A DNA stretch of 10,043 nucleotides, taken from NCBI GenBank assembly GCA_002422175.1, contig DITR01000066.1, positions 1-10,043 on the forward strand, written 5' to 3'. The notes below the pieces were generated by a model. The model did not search any database. It had not been told where the DNA came from and saw only the letters and a program-made list of their open reading frames with translations. This DNA is from Alcaligenaceae bacterium UBA6179. GTDB taxonomy: Bacteria; Pseudomonadota; Gammaproteobacteria; Burkholderiales; Burkholderiaceae_B. This document shows, piece after piece, positions 1 to 5,453 of the stretch; within the stretch, counting starts at the first letter, position 1, and the number at the start of each line of letters is the position of its first letter. A program made the translations under genes and the position numbers.

Positions 1-123
1 AAAACTGTTATGAATCAATGCTTAGCACCATTTATTAGATAGCTGATATAACATTTTACATAGGGCTGATGAGGTCATGATTTTTGGTGTGTAGGGGTTC
101 ACACCACATGGCAAAAGTCATCA
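1..123. other. Intergenic region downstream of pssA
   Basis: No credible gene is visible in these 123 bases. They follow the pssA stop on the minus strand. A small dyad, GGTGTG at 86-91 and CACACC at 100-105 with an 8-base loop, is present. In the direction of pssA transcription it is followed by A residues rather than T residues, so it is not a convincing terminator. The sequence contains only very short frames with no clear ribosome site. In many Burkholderiales leuA follows pssA, but leuA is not in this window. Confidence 0.5.
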
Positions 124-888
124 CTACTCTTTTAGTTTAAGTCTCATTGATTTTGCTTTGCGCGCGCGCACGTACCACATGACCCAGCCTGACAAGCCGT
201 AGGCAATAAACAAAATAAATAGAACAATGGGTGGGTCGCTTGATATAAAGACAAAGCTGGCGACAAAAACCAACATCACCCAAAACGGCACGCTACGGCC
301 TAAAGCAAAACTTTTGCCACTATAAAAAGGCAAGTTAGTGACCATTGCAATACCCGCATACAGGGTGATGGTGAACATGGTCCACCCTAAAACGGCGGGG
401 TCAATGTTTAAGCGATTATCTTGCACCAACCACACAAAACCAGCGACCAAGGCCCCTGCTGCAGGGCTAGGCAAGCCTTGAAAGAAACGCTTATCAACGA
501 CTGCAATGTTGGTGTTAAAACGCGCCAGGCGCAATGCTGCACCGGCAACATATACAAACGCAGCCAACCAACCCCATCGACCTAAATCAACCATGGCAAA
601 CTGATACGCCACCAAAGCCGGCGCAACGCCAAATGAGGTCATATCTGACAACGAATCGTATTGCTCACCGAAAGCTGATTGTGTGTTGGTTAATCGTGCG
701 ACCCGACCGTCCATACCGTCAAGCACCATGGCCACGAAAATGGCTATTGCCGCCAATTCAAATTTGCCACCCATGGCTTGCACCACTGCAAAAAAACCTG
801 CAAACAAAGCCGCCGTTGTAAATGCATTAGGCAGTAAATAAATACCTCGATTTCTCGGTACAGGGTCGCGAATGGGATCGTTAGGCAT
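124..888 (-). CDS. pssA: CDP-diacylglycerol--serine O-phosphatidyltransferase
   Basis: Makes phosphatidylserine from CDP-diacylglycerol and serine at the inner membrane, supplying the substrate of Psd encoded just upstream. The complete CDP-alcohol phosphatidyltransferase signature D-x2-D-G-x2-A-R-x8-G-x3-D-x3-D is visible: D57, D60, G61, A64, R65, G74, D78 and D82. The remaining protein is a series of hydrophobic segments (about residues 20-40, 43-58, 86-115, 140-157, 165-185 and 199-240), with a basic C-terminus, as in the PssA type of integral membrane enzyme. At 254 residues the length is near normal. The ATG lies 4 bases after the psd stop codon and has no clear ribosome site of its own, so translation is probably coupled to psd. 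The psd-pssA pairing strongly supports the assignment over other CDP-alcohol transferases such as PgsA. Confidence 0.95.
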   Translation of the reverse strand: MPNDPIRDPVPRNRGIYLLPNAFTTAALFAGFFAVVQAMGGKFELAAIAIFVAMVLDGMDGRVARLTNTQSAFGEQYDSLSDMTSFGVAPALVAYQFAMVDLGRWGWLAAFVYVAGAALRLARFNTNIAVVDKRFFQGLPSPAAGALVAGFVWLVQDNRLNIDPAVLGWTMFTITLYAGIAMVTNLPFYSGKSFALGRSVPFWVMLVFVASFVFISSDPPIVLFILFIAYGLSGWVMWYVRARKAKSMRLKLKE

Positions 889-892
889 CGTA

Positions 893-1624
893 TTAAACAG
901 CGACCTTCGTTTGTGAAGATTCAGTATGCGAGCTTTCAGCTTGGATTGACTCGGTTTTTAAAACGTGTTCAGGCAATTCGGCCAATACGGTGCTGGTTGC
1001 ACTGACTTTATCGCCGATGGTGACACGTGGGCGCGAACCAATAGGCAAGTAAACATCGACGCGTGAACCAAAGCGAATGAAGCCATAGCGTTGACCGCGC
1101 GCTAAAGCTTGACCGTCTTTGGCGTAGCACAGTATGCGTTTAGCGACTAAGCCTGCAACCTGAACGGCTGTAACGATATCACCACGAGCCGTTTTAAGAA
1201 CCATGGCGTTACGCTCATTTTCTAACGAGGCTTTATCAAGCGATGCGTTAAAAAACTTTCCTGGGAAATACTCAACGTGCTGCACCGTACCATCAACAGG
1301 CGAACGGTTACTGTGCACGTTAAACACATTCATGAACACGCTTATTTTCAGTGCACGACGGTTGGCGTAGGGGTCATCGACCTCAGCCACGACCACAATT
1401 CGACCATCAGCTGGGCTGATGACAGCCAGTGGCGCTGAACTGCCCTGGCGTTGCGGGTCTCTAAAAAACTGCAATACAAATATTGCAATAACCCAAAAGA
1501 GAATAGACCAAGCAACAGAAAAATAAGTAACCACTAGGGCAATAGCCACTGCGATCGCTAAAAATGGCCACCCTTCTCGGGCAATGATGGGGTGTGGGTA
1601 ATGTGGAGTTTGCATATAAGCCAA
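893..1624 (-). CDS. psd: Phosphatidylserine decarboxylase proenzyme, short form
   Basis: Decarboxylates phosphatidylserine to phosphatidylethanolamine at the membrane. The proenzyme cleaves itself at a Gly-Ser bond, and the serine becomes the pyruvoyl prosthetic group. The cleavage site is G186-S187 inside FIRFGSRVDVYLP. The likely partners of the catalytic triad are D73 (PADGRI) and H104 (FNVHSNRSP). A hydrophobic stretch at about 21-53 is the membrane anchor. The PHPIIAREGWPF opening and overall length match the short PSD-A group of Burkholderiales. The family core ends near the LAEL at 214-217, leaving an extra Ser/Glu/Thr-rich tail of about 26 residues. Start choice is uncertain: TTG at 1624 has AGGT 6 bases upstream, while ATG at 1615 (240 residues) has no good ribosome site but fits the usual N-terminus. 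An intrinsic terminator sits immediately upstream. Confidence 0.94.
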   Translation of the reverse strand: MAYMQTPHYPHPIIAREGWPFLAIAVAIALVVTYFSVAWSILFWVIAIFVLQFFRDPQRQGSSAPLAVISPADGRIVVVAEVDDPYANRRALKISVFMNVFNVHSNRSPVDGTVQHVEYFPGKFFNASLDKASLENERNAMVLKTARGDIVTAVQVAGLVAKRILCYAKDGQALARGQRYGFIRFGSRVDVYLPIGSRPRVTIGDKVSATSTVLAELPEHVLKTESIQAESSHTESSQTKVAV

Positions 1625-1633
1625 AGGTTAACC

Positions 1634-1662
1634 TAAAAAAACGCGCCCCATGGGGCGCGTTT
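1634..1662 (-). terminator. Intrinsic terminator after ilvC
   Basis: Bases 1641-1660 form a perfect palindrome (ACGCGCCC, CATG, GGGCGCGT), extended by A/T pairs at 1639-1640 and 1661-1662. In the minus-strand transcript this gives a 10-base-pair GC-rich stem with a CATG loop, followed by a run of U (from A residues 1635-1641). It lies about 75 bases after the ilvC stop and ends only about 10 bases before the psd start. It therefore should stop or reduce ilv transcription entering psd-pssA. Any transcript that begins upstream of it and serves psd would carry the hairpin in its leader. Confidence 0.88.
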
Positions 1663-1737
1663 CATACTAAACCAATAAAAGGTTAGCAATTAATAGATTT
1701 TTAATGAGTAATCAGTCTGTCAAAACTCAAAAATAAC
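1663..1737 (-). promoter_or_regulatory. Possible psd-pssA promoter region (weak)
   Basis: This AT-rich gap between ilvC and the terminator contains a consensus TTGACA on the minus strand (plus bases 1718-1723). No good -10 hexamer is found at 16-18 bases, the best AT-rich options being TAAAAA at 15 or TATTAA at about 22. If a promoter exists here, its transcript would have to read through the terminator hairpin to reach psd. Offered only as a candidate. Confidence 0.2.
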
Positions 1738-2754
1738 TTAGTTTTTGCTTTGATCAACCAATTTATTCTTCGCTATCCAGGGCATCATGGCGCGTAATTG
1801 GCCACCAACTTGCTCAATTTGCGAACTGGCATTAATACGACGACGTGACATCAAGGTTGGTGCACCGGCTTGATTTTCTAAAATAAAGTTCTTGGCATAC
1901 TCGCCTGTTTGAATGTCAGTTAAACATTTACGCATGGCAGCACGGGTTTCGTCGGTAACAATTTTAGGGCCCGTAACGTACTCACCGTATTCAGCGTTGT
2001 TTGAAATTGAGTAATTCATGTTGGCAATACCGCCTTCATAAATCAAGTCAACAATCAACTTAACCTCGTGTAAGCATTCAAAGTATGCCATTTCGGGCGC
2101 ATAGCCAGCTTCAACCAGCGTATCAAAGCCTGCTTTGATAAGTTCAACAGTGCCGCCGCATAGAACGGCTTGTTCGCCAAATAAGTCGGTTTCGGTTTCT
2201 TCACGAAAATTGGTTTCAATAATGCCTGCACGGCCGCTACCAATCGCTGAAGCATAGGATAAGGCCACGTCACGGGCAATGCCTGAGTTATCTTGATGCA
2301 CTGCGACCAAAGCGGGTACGCCACCACCTTGCGAGTAGGTGCCACGCACAGTGTGACCTGGCGCCTTTGGTGCAACCATGATGACGTCGATATCAGCGCG
2401 GGGCACAACTTGGCCGTAATGCACGTTAAAACCATGGGCAAAGGCTAACGCTGCGCCAGCTTTAATGTTGGCGTGCACGTGGTCACGGTAAACGGCACCA
2501 ATGTTTTCGTCTGGTAGCAACATCATGACGATGTCTGCAGCTTTAACCGCATCACTGACTTCAGCCACTTTAAGGCCTGCATTTTCGGCTTTTTTCCATG
2601 ACACGCCATCTTTGCGCAAACCAACCACAACTTTTATACCCGATTCGTGCAAATTCAACGCATGAGCATGGCCTTGTGAACCATAACCGATGATGGCAAC
2701 TGTTTTGCCTTTAATAAGAGACAAGTCACAATCTTTATCATAAAAAACTTTCAT
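1738..2754 (-). CDS. ilvC: Ketol-acid reductoisomerase, class I (NADP+)
   Basis: Converts 2-acetolactate or 2-aceto-2-hydroxybutyrate to the dihydroxy acids by Mg2+-dependent alkyl migration and NADPH reduction, the second common step of valine/leucine and isoleucine synthesis. The start is ATG at 2754, giving 338 residues, the standard class I length. GGAG (plus bases 2761-2764) lies 6 bases upstream, and the family opening MKVFYDKDCDLS begins there. A longer in-frame start at 2799 adds 15 unconserved residues and is not supported. The Rossmann fold carries GYGSQGHAHALNL at 23-35. The catalytic and metal residues all fall at canonical positions: H107, K130, D190, E194, E226, E230 and S251. 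The gene follows ilvI-ilvH and uses the acetolactate they produce. A strong terminator lies downstream. Confidence 0.98.
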   Translation of the reverse strand: MKVFYDKDCDLSLIKGKTVAIIGYGSQGHAHALNLHESGIKVVVGLRKDGVSWKKAENAGLKVAEVSDAVKAADIVMMLLPDENIGAVYRDHVHANIKAGAALAFAHGFNVHYGQVVPRADIDVIMVAPKAPGHTVRGTYSQGGGVPALVAVHQDNSGIARDVALSYASAIGSGRAGIIETNFREETETDLFGEQAVLCGGTVELIKAGFDTLVEAGYAPEMAYFECLHEVKLIVDLIYEGGIANMNYSISNNAEYGEYVTGPKIVTDETRAAMRKCLTDIQTGEYAKNFILENQAGAPTLMSRRRINASSQIEQVGGQLRAMMPWIAKNKLVDQSKN

Positions 2755-2832
2755 GTAGTGCTCCGAATGAATAAGTGCAACGACTATGTTGCATGTCAAA
2801 TGAATTTAAAAAATTAAAATATTTAAAAGTAT
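2755..2832 (-). promoter_or_regulatory. ilvH-ilvC spacer with dyad and TTGACA
   Basis: This 78-base AT-rich spacer holds a perfect dyad, TGCAAC (2776-2781) and GTTGCA (2788-2793) with a 6-base gap. Next to it, on the minus strand, is a consensus TTGACA (plus bases 2794-2799). The dyad exactly fills the 18 bases between this TTGACA and a poor -10-like CTTATT (2770-2775). A start from such a promoter would fall within the ilvC ribosome site, which argues against it. The dyad may instead be an mRNA hairpin between ilvH and ilvC or an operator. A second perfect palindrome, GTATTTAAATAC, spans the ilvH stop at 2829-2840. Confidence 0.3.
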
Positions 2833-3324
2833 TTAAATACGAAGAATACGTTCACCGCGACCAATACCCGATACGCCTGTGCGAACAGTTTCCAGTATGG
2901 CACTGCGATCAAGCGCATCAATAAAGGCTTGCGTTTTACTTTGATCGCCCGTTAACTCAATGGTGTAGGCCTTATCGGTAACATCAATGATGCGGCCGCG
3001 AAAGATATCAGCCAGGCGTTTGACCTCTTCTCGCTCTTTACCCACTGCACGCACTTTAATCAACATCAGCTCGCGCTCAATATGGGGCCCTTCGCTTAAG
3101 TCGACGATTTTAACCACTTCTATAAGGCGATTAAGGTGCTTGGTAATTTGCTCAATCACGCTATCTGAACCAATTGTGGTCAAGGTCAAGCGTGACAAGG
3201 TTGGGTCTTCAGTGGGGGCAACGGTTAAGGTTTCAATATTGTAGGCTCGCGCTGAAAATAAGCCCACAACCCGTGACAACGCACCGGGTTCGTTTTCCAT
3301 TAAGACAGAGATAATATGTTTCAT
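2833..3324 (-). CDS. ilvH: Acetolactate synthase small (regulatory) subunit
   Basis: Regulatory subunit that activates the IlvI catalytic subunit and confers valine feedback inhibition. The protein is 163 residues from ATG at 3324. AAGGG lies 8 bases upstream and overlaps the ilvI stop (TAAGGG), so the two genes are tightly coupled with an 11-base gap. A GTG at 3333 overlaps that ribosome site and is unlikely to be the start. Residues 2-76 form the N-terminal ACT domain (MKHIISVLMENEPGALSRV), and residues about 84-158 form the C-terminal small-subunit domain. Positions known from E. coli IlvH to be hit in valine-resistant mutants (N11, G14, S17, N29) are all present, so the enzyme is predicted to be valine sensitive. 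The gene is named ilvN in some genomes. Confidence 0.96.
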   Translation of the reverse strand: MKHIISVLMENEPGALSRVVGLFSARAYNIETLTVAPTEDPTLSRLTLTTIGSDSVIEQITKHLNRLIEVVKIVDLSEGPHIERELMLIKVRAVGKEREEVKRLADIFRGRIIDVTDKAYTIELTGDQSKTQAFIDALDRSAILETVRTGVSGIGRGERILRI

Positions 3325-3335
3325 GTTTTTCACCC

Positions 3336-5057
3336 TTACAAATCTTCAGAGCCGAGCAGCATCTCAGTCAAGCCTTTACCGGCTTTGACCATGGGCCACA
3401 CGTTTTCTGATTGGTCAGTGATGAAATCCATGAAAACAAGGCTATCTTTCATGGCTAAGGCTTCACGTAGTGCGCCCTCAACATCGCCCGGCTTGTCAAT
3501 ACGAACCCCAACGTGTCCGTAAGCTTGCGCTAAAGCAACAAAGTCGGGTAAAGCATCCATATATGATTCAGCATAGCGTGAGCCGTAATCAATTTCTTGC
3601 CACTGACGCACCATACCGAGGTAGCGATTGTTTAAACAGATAATTTTAGGCGTGAGGTGATATTGCTTGCAGGTTGAGAGCTCTTGTATATTCATTTGAA
3701 TAGACCCTTCACCCGTAATGCAAGCGACGGTAGAGCCTGGGTTAGCCATTTGTACGCCCATGGCATAAGGAAGACCAACACCCATGGTGCCTAAGCCGCC
3801 AGAGTTGATCCAGCGCCGGGGGTGATTAAAACCGTAGTACTGAGCGGCCCACATTTGATGCTGACCCACATCAGACGTGATGAAGGCATCACCCGTGGTG
3901 AGCTCACACAATTTCTGAACGACGTATTGGGGCTTGATAAGGGTGTCAGACAAGGAAAATTTCATGCATTCTTTGCCGCGCCAGGTGTCAACCTGCTTCC
4001 ACCAATCTGCCAAGGCTTTTTTGTTTTGTGCATGCTCTGTCGACATCGCTTCGTACTGGGCCATGAAGTCGTTTAACACGTCTTTAACGTCACCCACTAT
4101 CGGTATGTCAACTTTAACGCGCTTTGAAATAGACGATGGGTCGATATCGATATGAATAATTTTGCGAAAGTTTTGGGCGAAGTGCTTGGGGTTACCAATC
4201 ACACGGTCATCAAAACGTGCGCCGATGGCAATCAAGACATCGCAGTGCTGCATAGACATGTTGGCTTCATAAGTGCCGTGCATGCCGGGCATACCCACAA
4301 ACTGGGGGTCATGGGGTGAAAAGGCACCCAAACCCATTAAGGTGTTTGTGCAGGGCGCGCCGACCATCTTGACAAGCTTGGTTAATTCGGCCGACGCGTT
4401 CGACAAAATCACACCGCCACCGCTGTAAATCATGGGGCGCTCAGCCTGCAATAACATCTGCACGGCCTTTTTAATTTGCCCTTGATGGCCTTTCATAACC
4501 GGCTGGTAAGAACGCATCACGACGGGTTCGCGACTGGGTGCGTATTTAGTGCGAGCAAATGACACGTCTTTTGGAATATCAACCAACACAGGGCCTGGAC
4601 GGCCACTTTTGGCAATATAGAAAGCTTGGCGCATGGTTTGCGCCAAATCTTTGACATCACGTACTAAAAAATTATGTTTGACACAAGGGCGGGTAATGCC
4701 GACCGTGTCACACTCTTGGAACGCGTCTTCACCAATGGCGTGCGTGGGCACCTGACCGCTGATGATCACCATCGGAATGGAGTCCATGTATGCGGTGGCG
4801 ATGCCGGTGACAGCATTGGTCACACCCGGGCCACTGGTCACTAAACAAACACCCACTTTTTCTGAAGAACGCGAATAAGCATCAGCAGCATGCACAGCAG
4901 CTTGCTCGTGGCGAACCAAAATATGTTTGAATTTGTTTTGCTTGTAAATTGCGTCGTAAATATAAAGCACTGCACCGCCTGGGTAACCGAACACGTGTTC
5001 GACGCCTTCTTCAGCTATGCAATTGACGACGATATCGGCGCCATTCATTTCAGTCAT
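3336..5057 (-). CDS. ilvI: Acetolactate synthase large (catalytic) subunit
   Basis: Thiamine-diphosphate enzyme that condenses pyruvate with pyruvate or 2-oxobutyrate to form the acetohydroxy acids that begin branched-chain amino acid synthesis. The 573-residue length is normal. The N-terminal domain carries the catalytic glutamate E51 (RHEQAAVHAADAY) and SGPGVTN at 75-81. The central FAD-binding domain has ARFDDRV at 280-286. The C-terminal domain has the Mg/thiamine motif G449-E-G-S followed by NN at 476-477, and RQWQ at 484-487. The ATG at 5057 has AAAGGA about 7 bases upstream. It is the first gene of ilvI-ilvH-ilvC, with a gene-free leader of nearly 400 bases before it. The closest alternative name is ilvB, and the two are often used interchangeably in Burkholderiales. 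Confidence 0.97.
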   Translation of the reverse strand: MTEMNGADIVVNCIAEEGVEHVFGYPGGAVLYIYDAIYKQNKFKHILVRHEQAAVHAADAYSRSSEKVGVCLVTSGPGVTNAVTGIATAYMDSIPMVIISGQVPTHAIGEDAFQECDTVGITRPCVKHNFLVRDVKDLAQTMRQAFYIAKSGRPGPVLVDIPKDVSFARTKYAPSREPVVMRSYQPVMKGHQGQIKKAVQMLLQAERPMIYSGGGVILSNASAELTKLVKMVGAPCTNTLMGLGAFSPHDPQFVGMPGMHGTYEANMSMQHCDVLIAIGARFDDRVIGNPKHFAQNFRKIIHIDIDPSSISKRVKVDIPIVGDVKDVLNDFMAQYEAMSTEHAQNKKALADWWKQVDTWRGKECMKFSLSDTLIKPQYVVQKLCELTTGDAFITSDVGQHQMWAAQYYGFNHPRRWINSGGLGTMGVGLPYAMGVQMANPGSTVACITGEGSIQMNIQELSTCKQYHLTPKIICLNNRYLGMVRQWQEIDYGSRYAESYMDALPDFVALAQAYGHVGVRIDKPGDVEGALREALAMKDSLVFMDFITDQSENVWPMVKAGKGLTEMLLGSEDL

Positions 5058-5157
5058 GATTATTTCCTTTCATTACCGGTTTCATCATGTTGGTTGCTTG
5101 TACCTTGGTAAACGTTTTATGGCTTACCAGACCGTGCTAAAGCGAAACACATCATAC

Positions 5158-5331
5158 TTACACGCTCGGCGCTTTCAACCCCACTGGGGCCGGCCACCCG
5201 AACGCATAAACACTACAGCGCTGCCTTACCAACCGATTCAACACGCGCCCACCATTGGGCACTAGGGATCGAAACGGAGTTGTCGACCAGACGTTTTTGA
5301 CGTGGCCAACGACACATTTAACAGTCAGCAT
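5158..5331 (-). CDS. Possible valine-rich leader frame upstream of ilvI
   Basis: A 57-codon frame on the ilvI strand begins MLTVKCVVGHVKNVW and ends 100 bases before the ilvI start. Eleven of 57 codons are valine, five of them in the first 14. That would suit a leader peptide sensing valine supply ahead of a valine pathway operon. Against it: no ribosome site is seen near the ATG, the strand is generally G/T-rich (which favours valine codons by chance), and no terminator hairpin follows. It matches no leader peptide known to me. Confidence 0.15.
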   Translation of the reverse strand: MLTVKCVVGHVKNVWSTTPFRSLVPNGGRVLNRLVRQRCSVYAFGWPAPVGLKAPSV

Positions 5332-5357
5332 ACGATTTTTATGTTCAAAAACGTACC

Positions 5358-5390
5358 TTAACGACCACCCAGATCAAGGTTTTGATACAT
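5358..5390 (-). CDS. Possible 10-residue leader peptide MYQNLDLGGR
   Basis: This very short frame on the ilvI strand starts at 5390 and ends with TAA at 5358, lying inside the nested hairpin at 5361-5400. Its placement within an RNA structure ahead of a biosynthetic operon is suggestive. No good ribosome site is visible before it, and a frame this short is expected often by chance. Confidence 0.1.
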   Translation of the reverse strand: MYQNLDLGGR

Positions 5391-5400
5391 AGATGGTCGC
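5361..5400 (-). promoter_or_regulatory. Nested hairpin in ilvI leader
   Basis: In the minus-strand RNA, GCGACCA (plus 5394-5400) pairs with UGGUCGU (plus 5361-5367) over 7 base pairs including one G-U. Inside, AUCAA (5382-5386) pairs with UUGAU (5373-5377) around an AACC loop, leaving an internal loop of 7 and 5 bases. The candidate ilvI promoter would place the transcript start at or just before this structure, so it could be the 5'-end element of the ilvI mRNA. Betaproteobacterial acetolactate synthase operons are known to carry a candidate structured leader (the 'ilvH' RNA motif). Whether this is that element cannot be settled by eye. Confidence 0.35.
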
Positions 5401-5410
5401 TTAATGTAGT
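5382..5410 (+). promoter_or_regulatory. Candidate promoter of the FUSC-family gene
   Basis: TTGATA at 5382-5387 (5/6 to the -35 consensus), a 17-base spacer and TGTAGT at 5405-5410 (4/6 to the -10). A start would fall near 5417, giving a leader of about 37 bases before the ATG at 5454. The FNR-like box would then lie just downstream of the start, a position suited to repression. Confidence 0.35.
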
Positions 5411-5431
5411 ACTTTCCTGCGTTTGACGCAA
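5403..5431 (-). promoter_or_regulatory. Candidate ilvI promoter (weak)
   Basis: On the minus strand, TTGCGT (plus 5426-5431) and TACATT (plus 5403-5408) are separated by 17 bases. Matches are only 3/6 and 4/6. It is included because it predicts a start right at the nested hairpin and because its -35 overlaps the FNR-like box. Confidence 0.2.
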
Positions 5432-5436
5432 ATCAA
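5423..5436. promoter_or_regulatory. FNR/Anr-like binding site
   Basis: TTGAC-GCAA-ATCAA differs at one base from the FNR/Anr consensus TTGAT-N4-ATCAA. It is nearly palindromic and sits between divergent promoters, 18 bases before the FUSC-gene ATG. A site of this quality in the right kind of region suggests oxygen-responsive control of one or both genes by an FNR-type regulator. The regulator itself is not in the window. Confidence 0.4.
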
Positions 5437-5453
5437 GGTGTTAAATTTCGCTT

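Larger units (their letters stand above)
5058..5453. promoter_or_regulatory. Divergent ilvI / FUSC-gene control region
   Basis: This 396-base stretch has no convincing gene and separates two divergent genes. It contains the ilvI ribosome site (plus 5065-5070) and a CCCCACTGGGG mini-dyad (5179-5189). A perfect 10-base inverted repeat, ACGTTTTTGA at 5291-5300 and TCAAAAACGT at 5345-5354, is also present. A nested hairpin lies at 5361-5400 and an FNR/Anr-like box at 5423-5436. Candidate promoters for both directions overlap near 5382-5431. The resulting ilvI leader would be about 340 bases, long enough to hold RNA-based control. No poly-U terminator is seen between the hairpins and ilvI, so classical transcription attenuation is not supported. 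Confidence 0.6.

Noticed and set aside
86..105. Hairpin GGTGTG/CACACC as a terminator for psd-pssA
   Set aside because: The stem is only 6 base pairs, and in the pssA direction it is followed by A residues, not U residues.
2055..2441. Second long open frame within ilvC on the same strand
   Set aside because: It lies wholly inside ilvC in another frame, and the ilvC product is complete with every catalytic residue.
3702..3713. IlvI has GEG instead of GDG at the thiamine/Mg site
   Set aside because: The GEGSIQM form is, from memory of the family, usual in Burkholderiales acetolactate synthases, so it is not evidence of loss of function.
3822..4155. Overlapping plus-strand frames opposite ilvI
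   Set aside because: Explained as antisense shadows of a complete acetolactate synthase gene.
5017..5265. Plus-strand frame running from the ilvI start into the gene-free region
   Set aside because: It overlaps the ilvI 5' end in antisense, has no ribosome site or recognisable motif, and its composition does not look coding.
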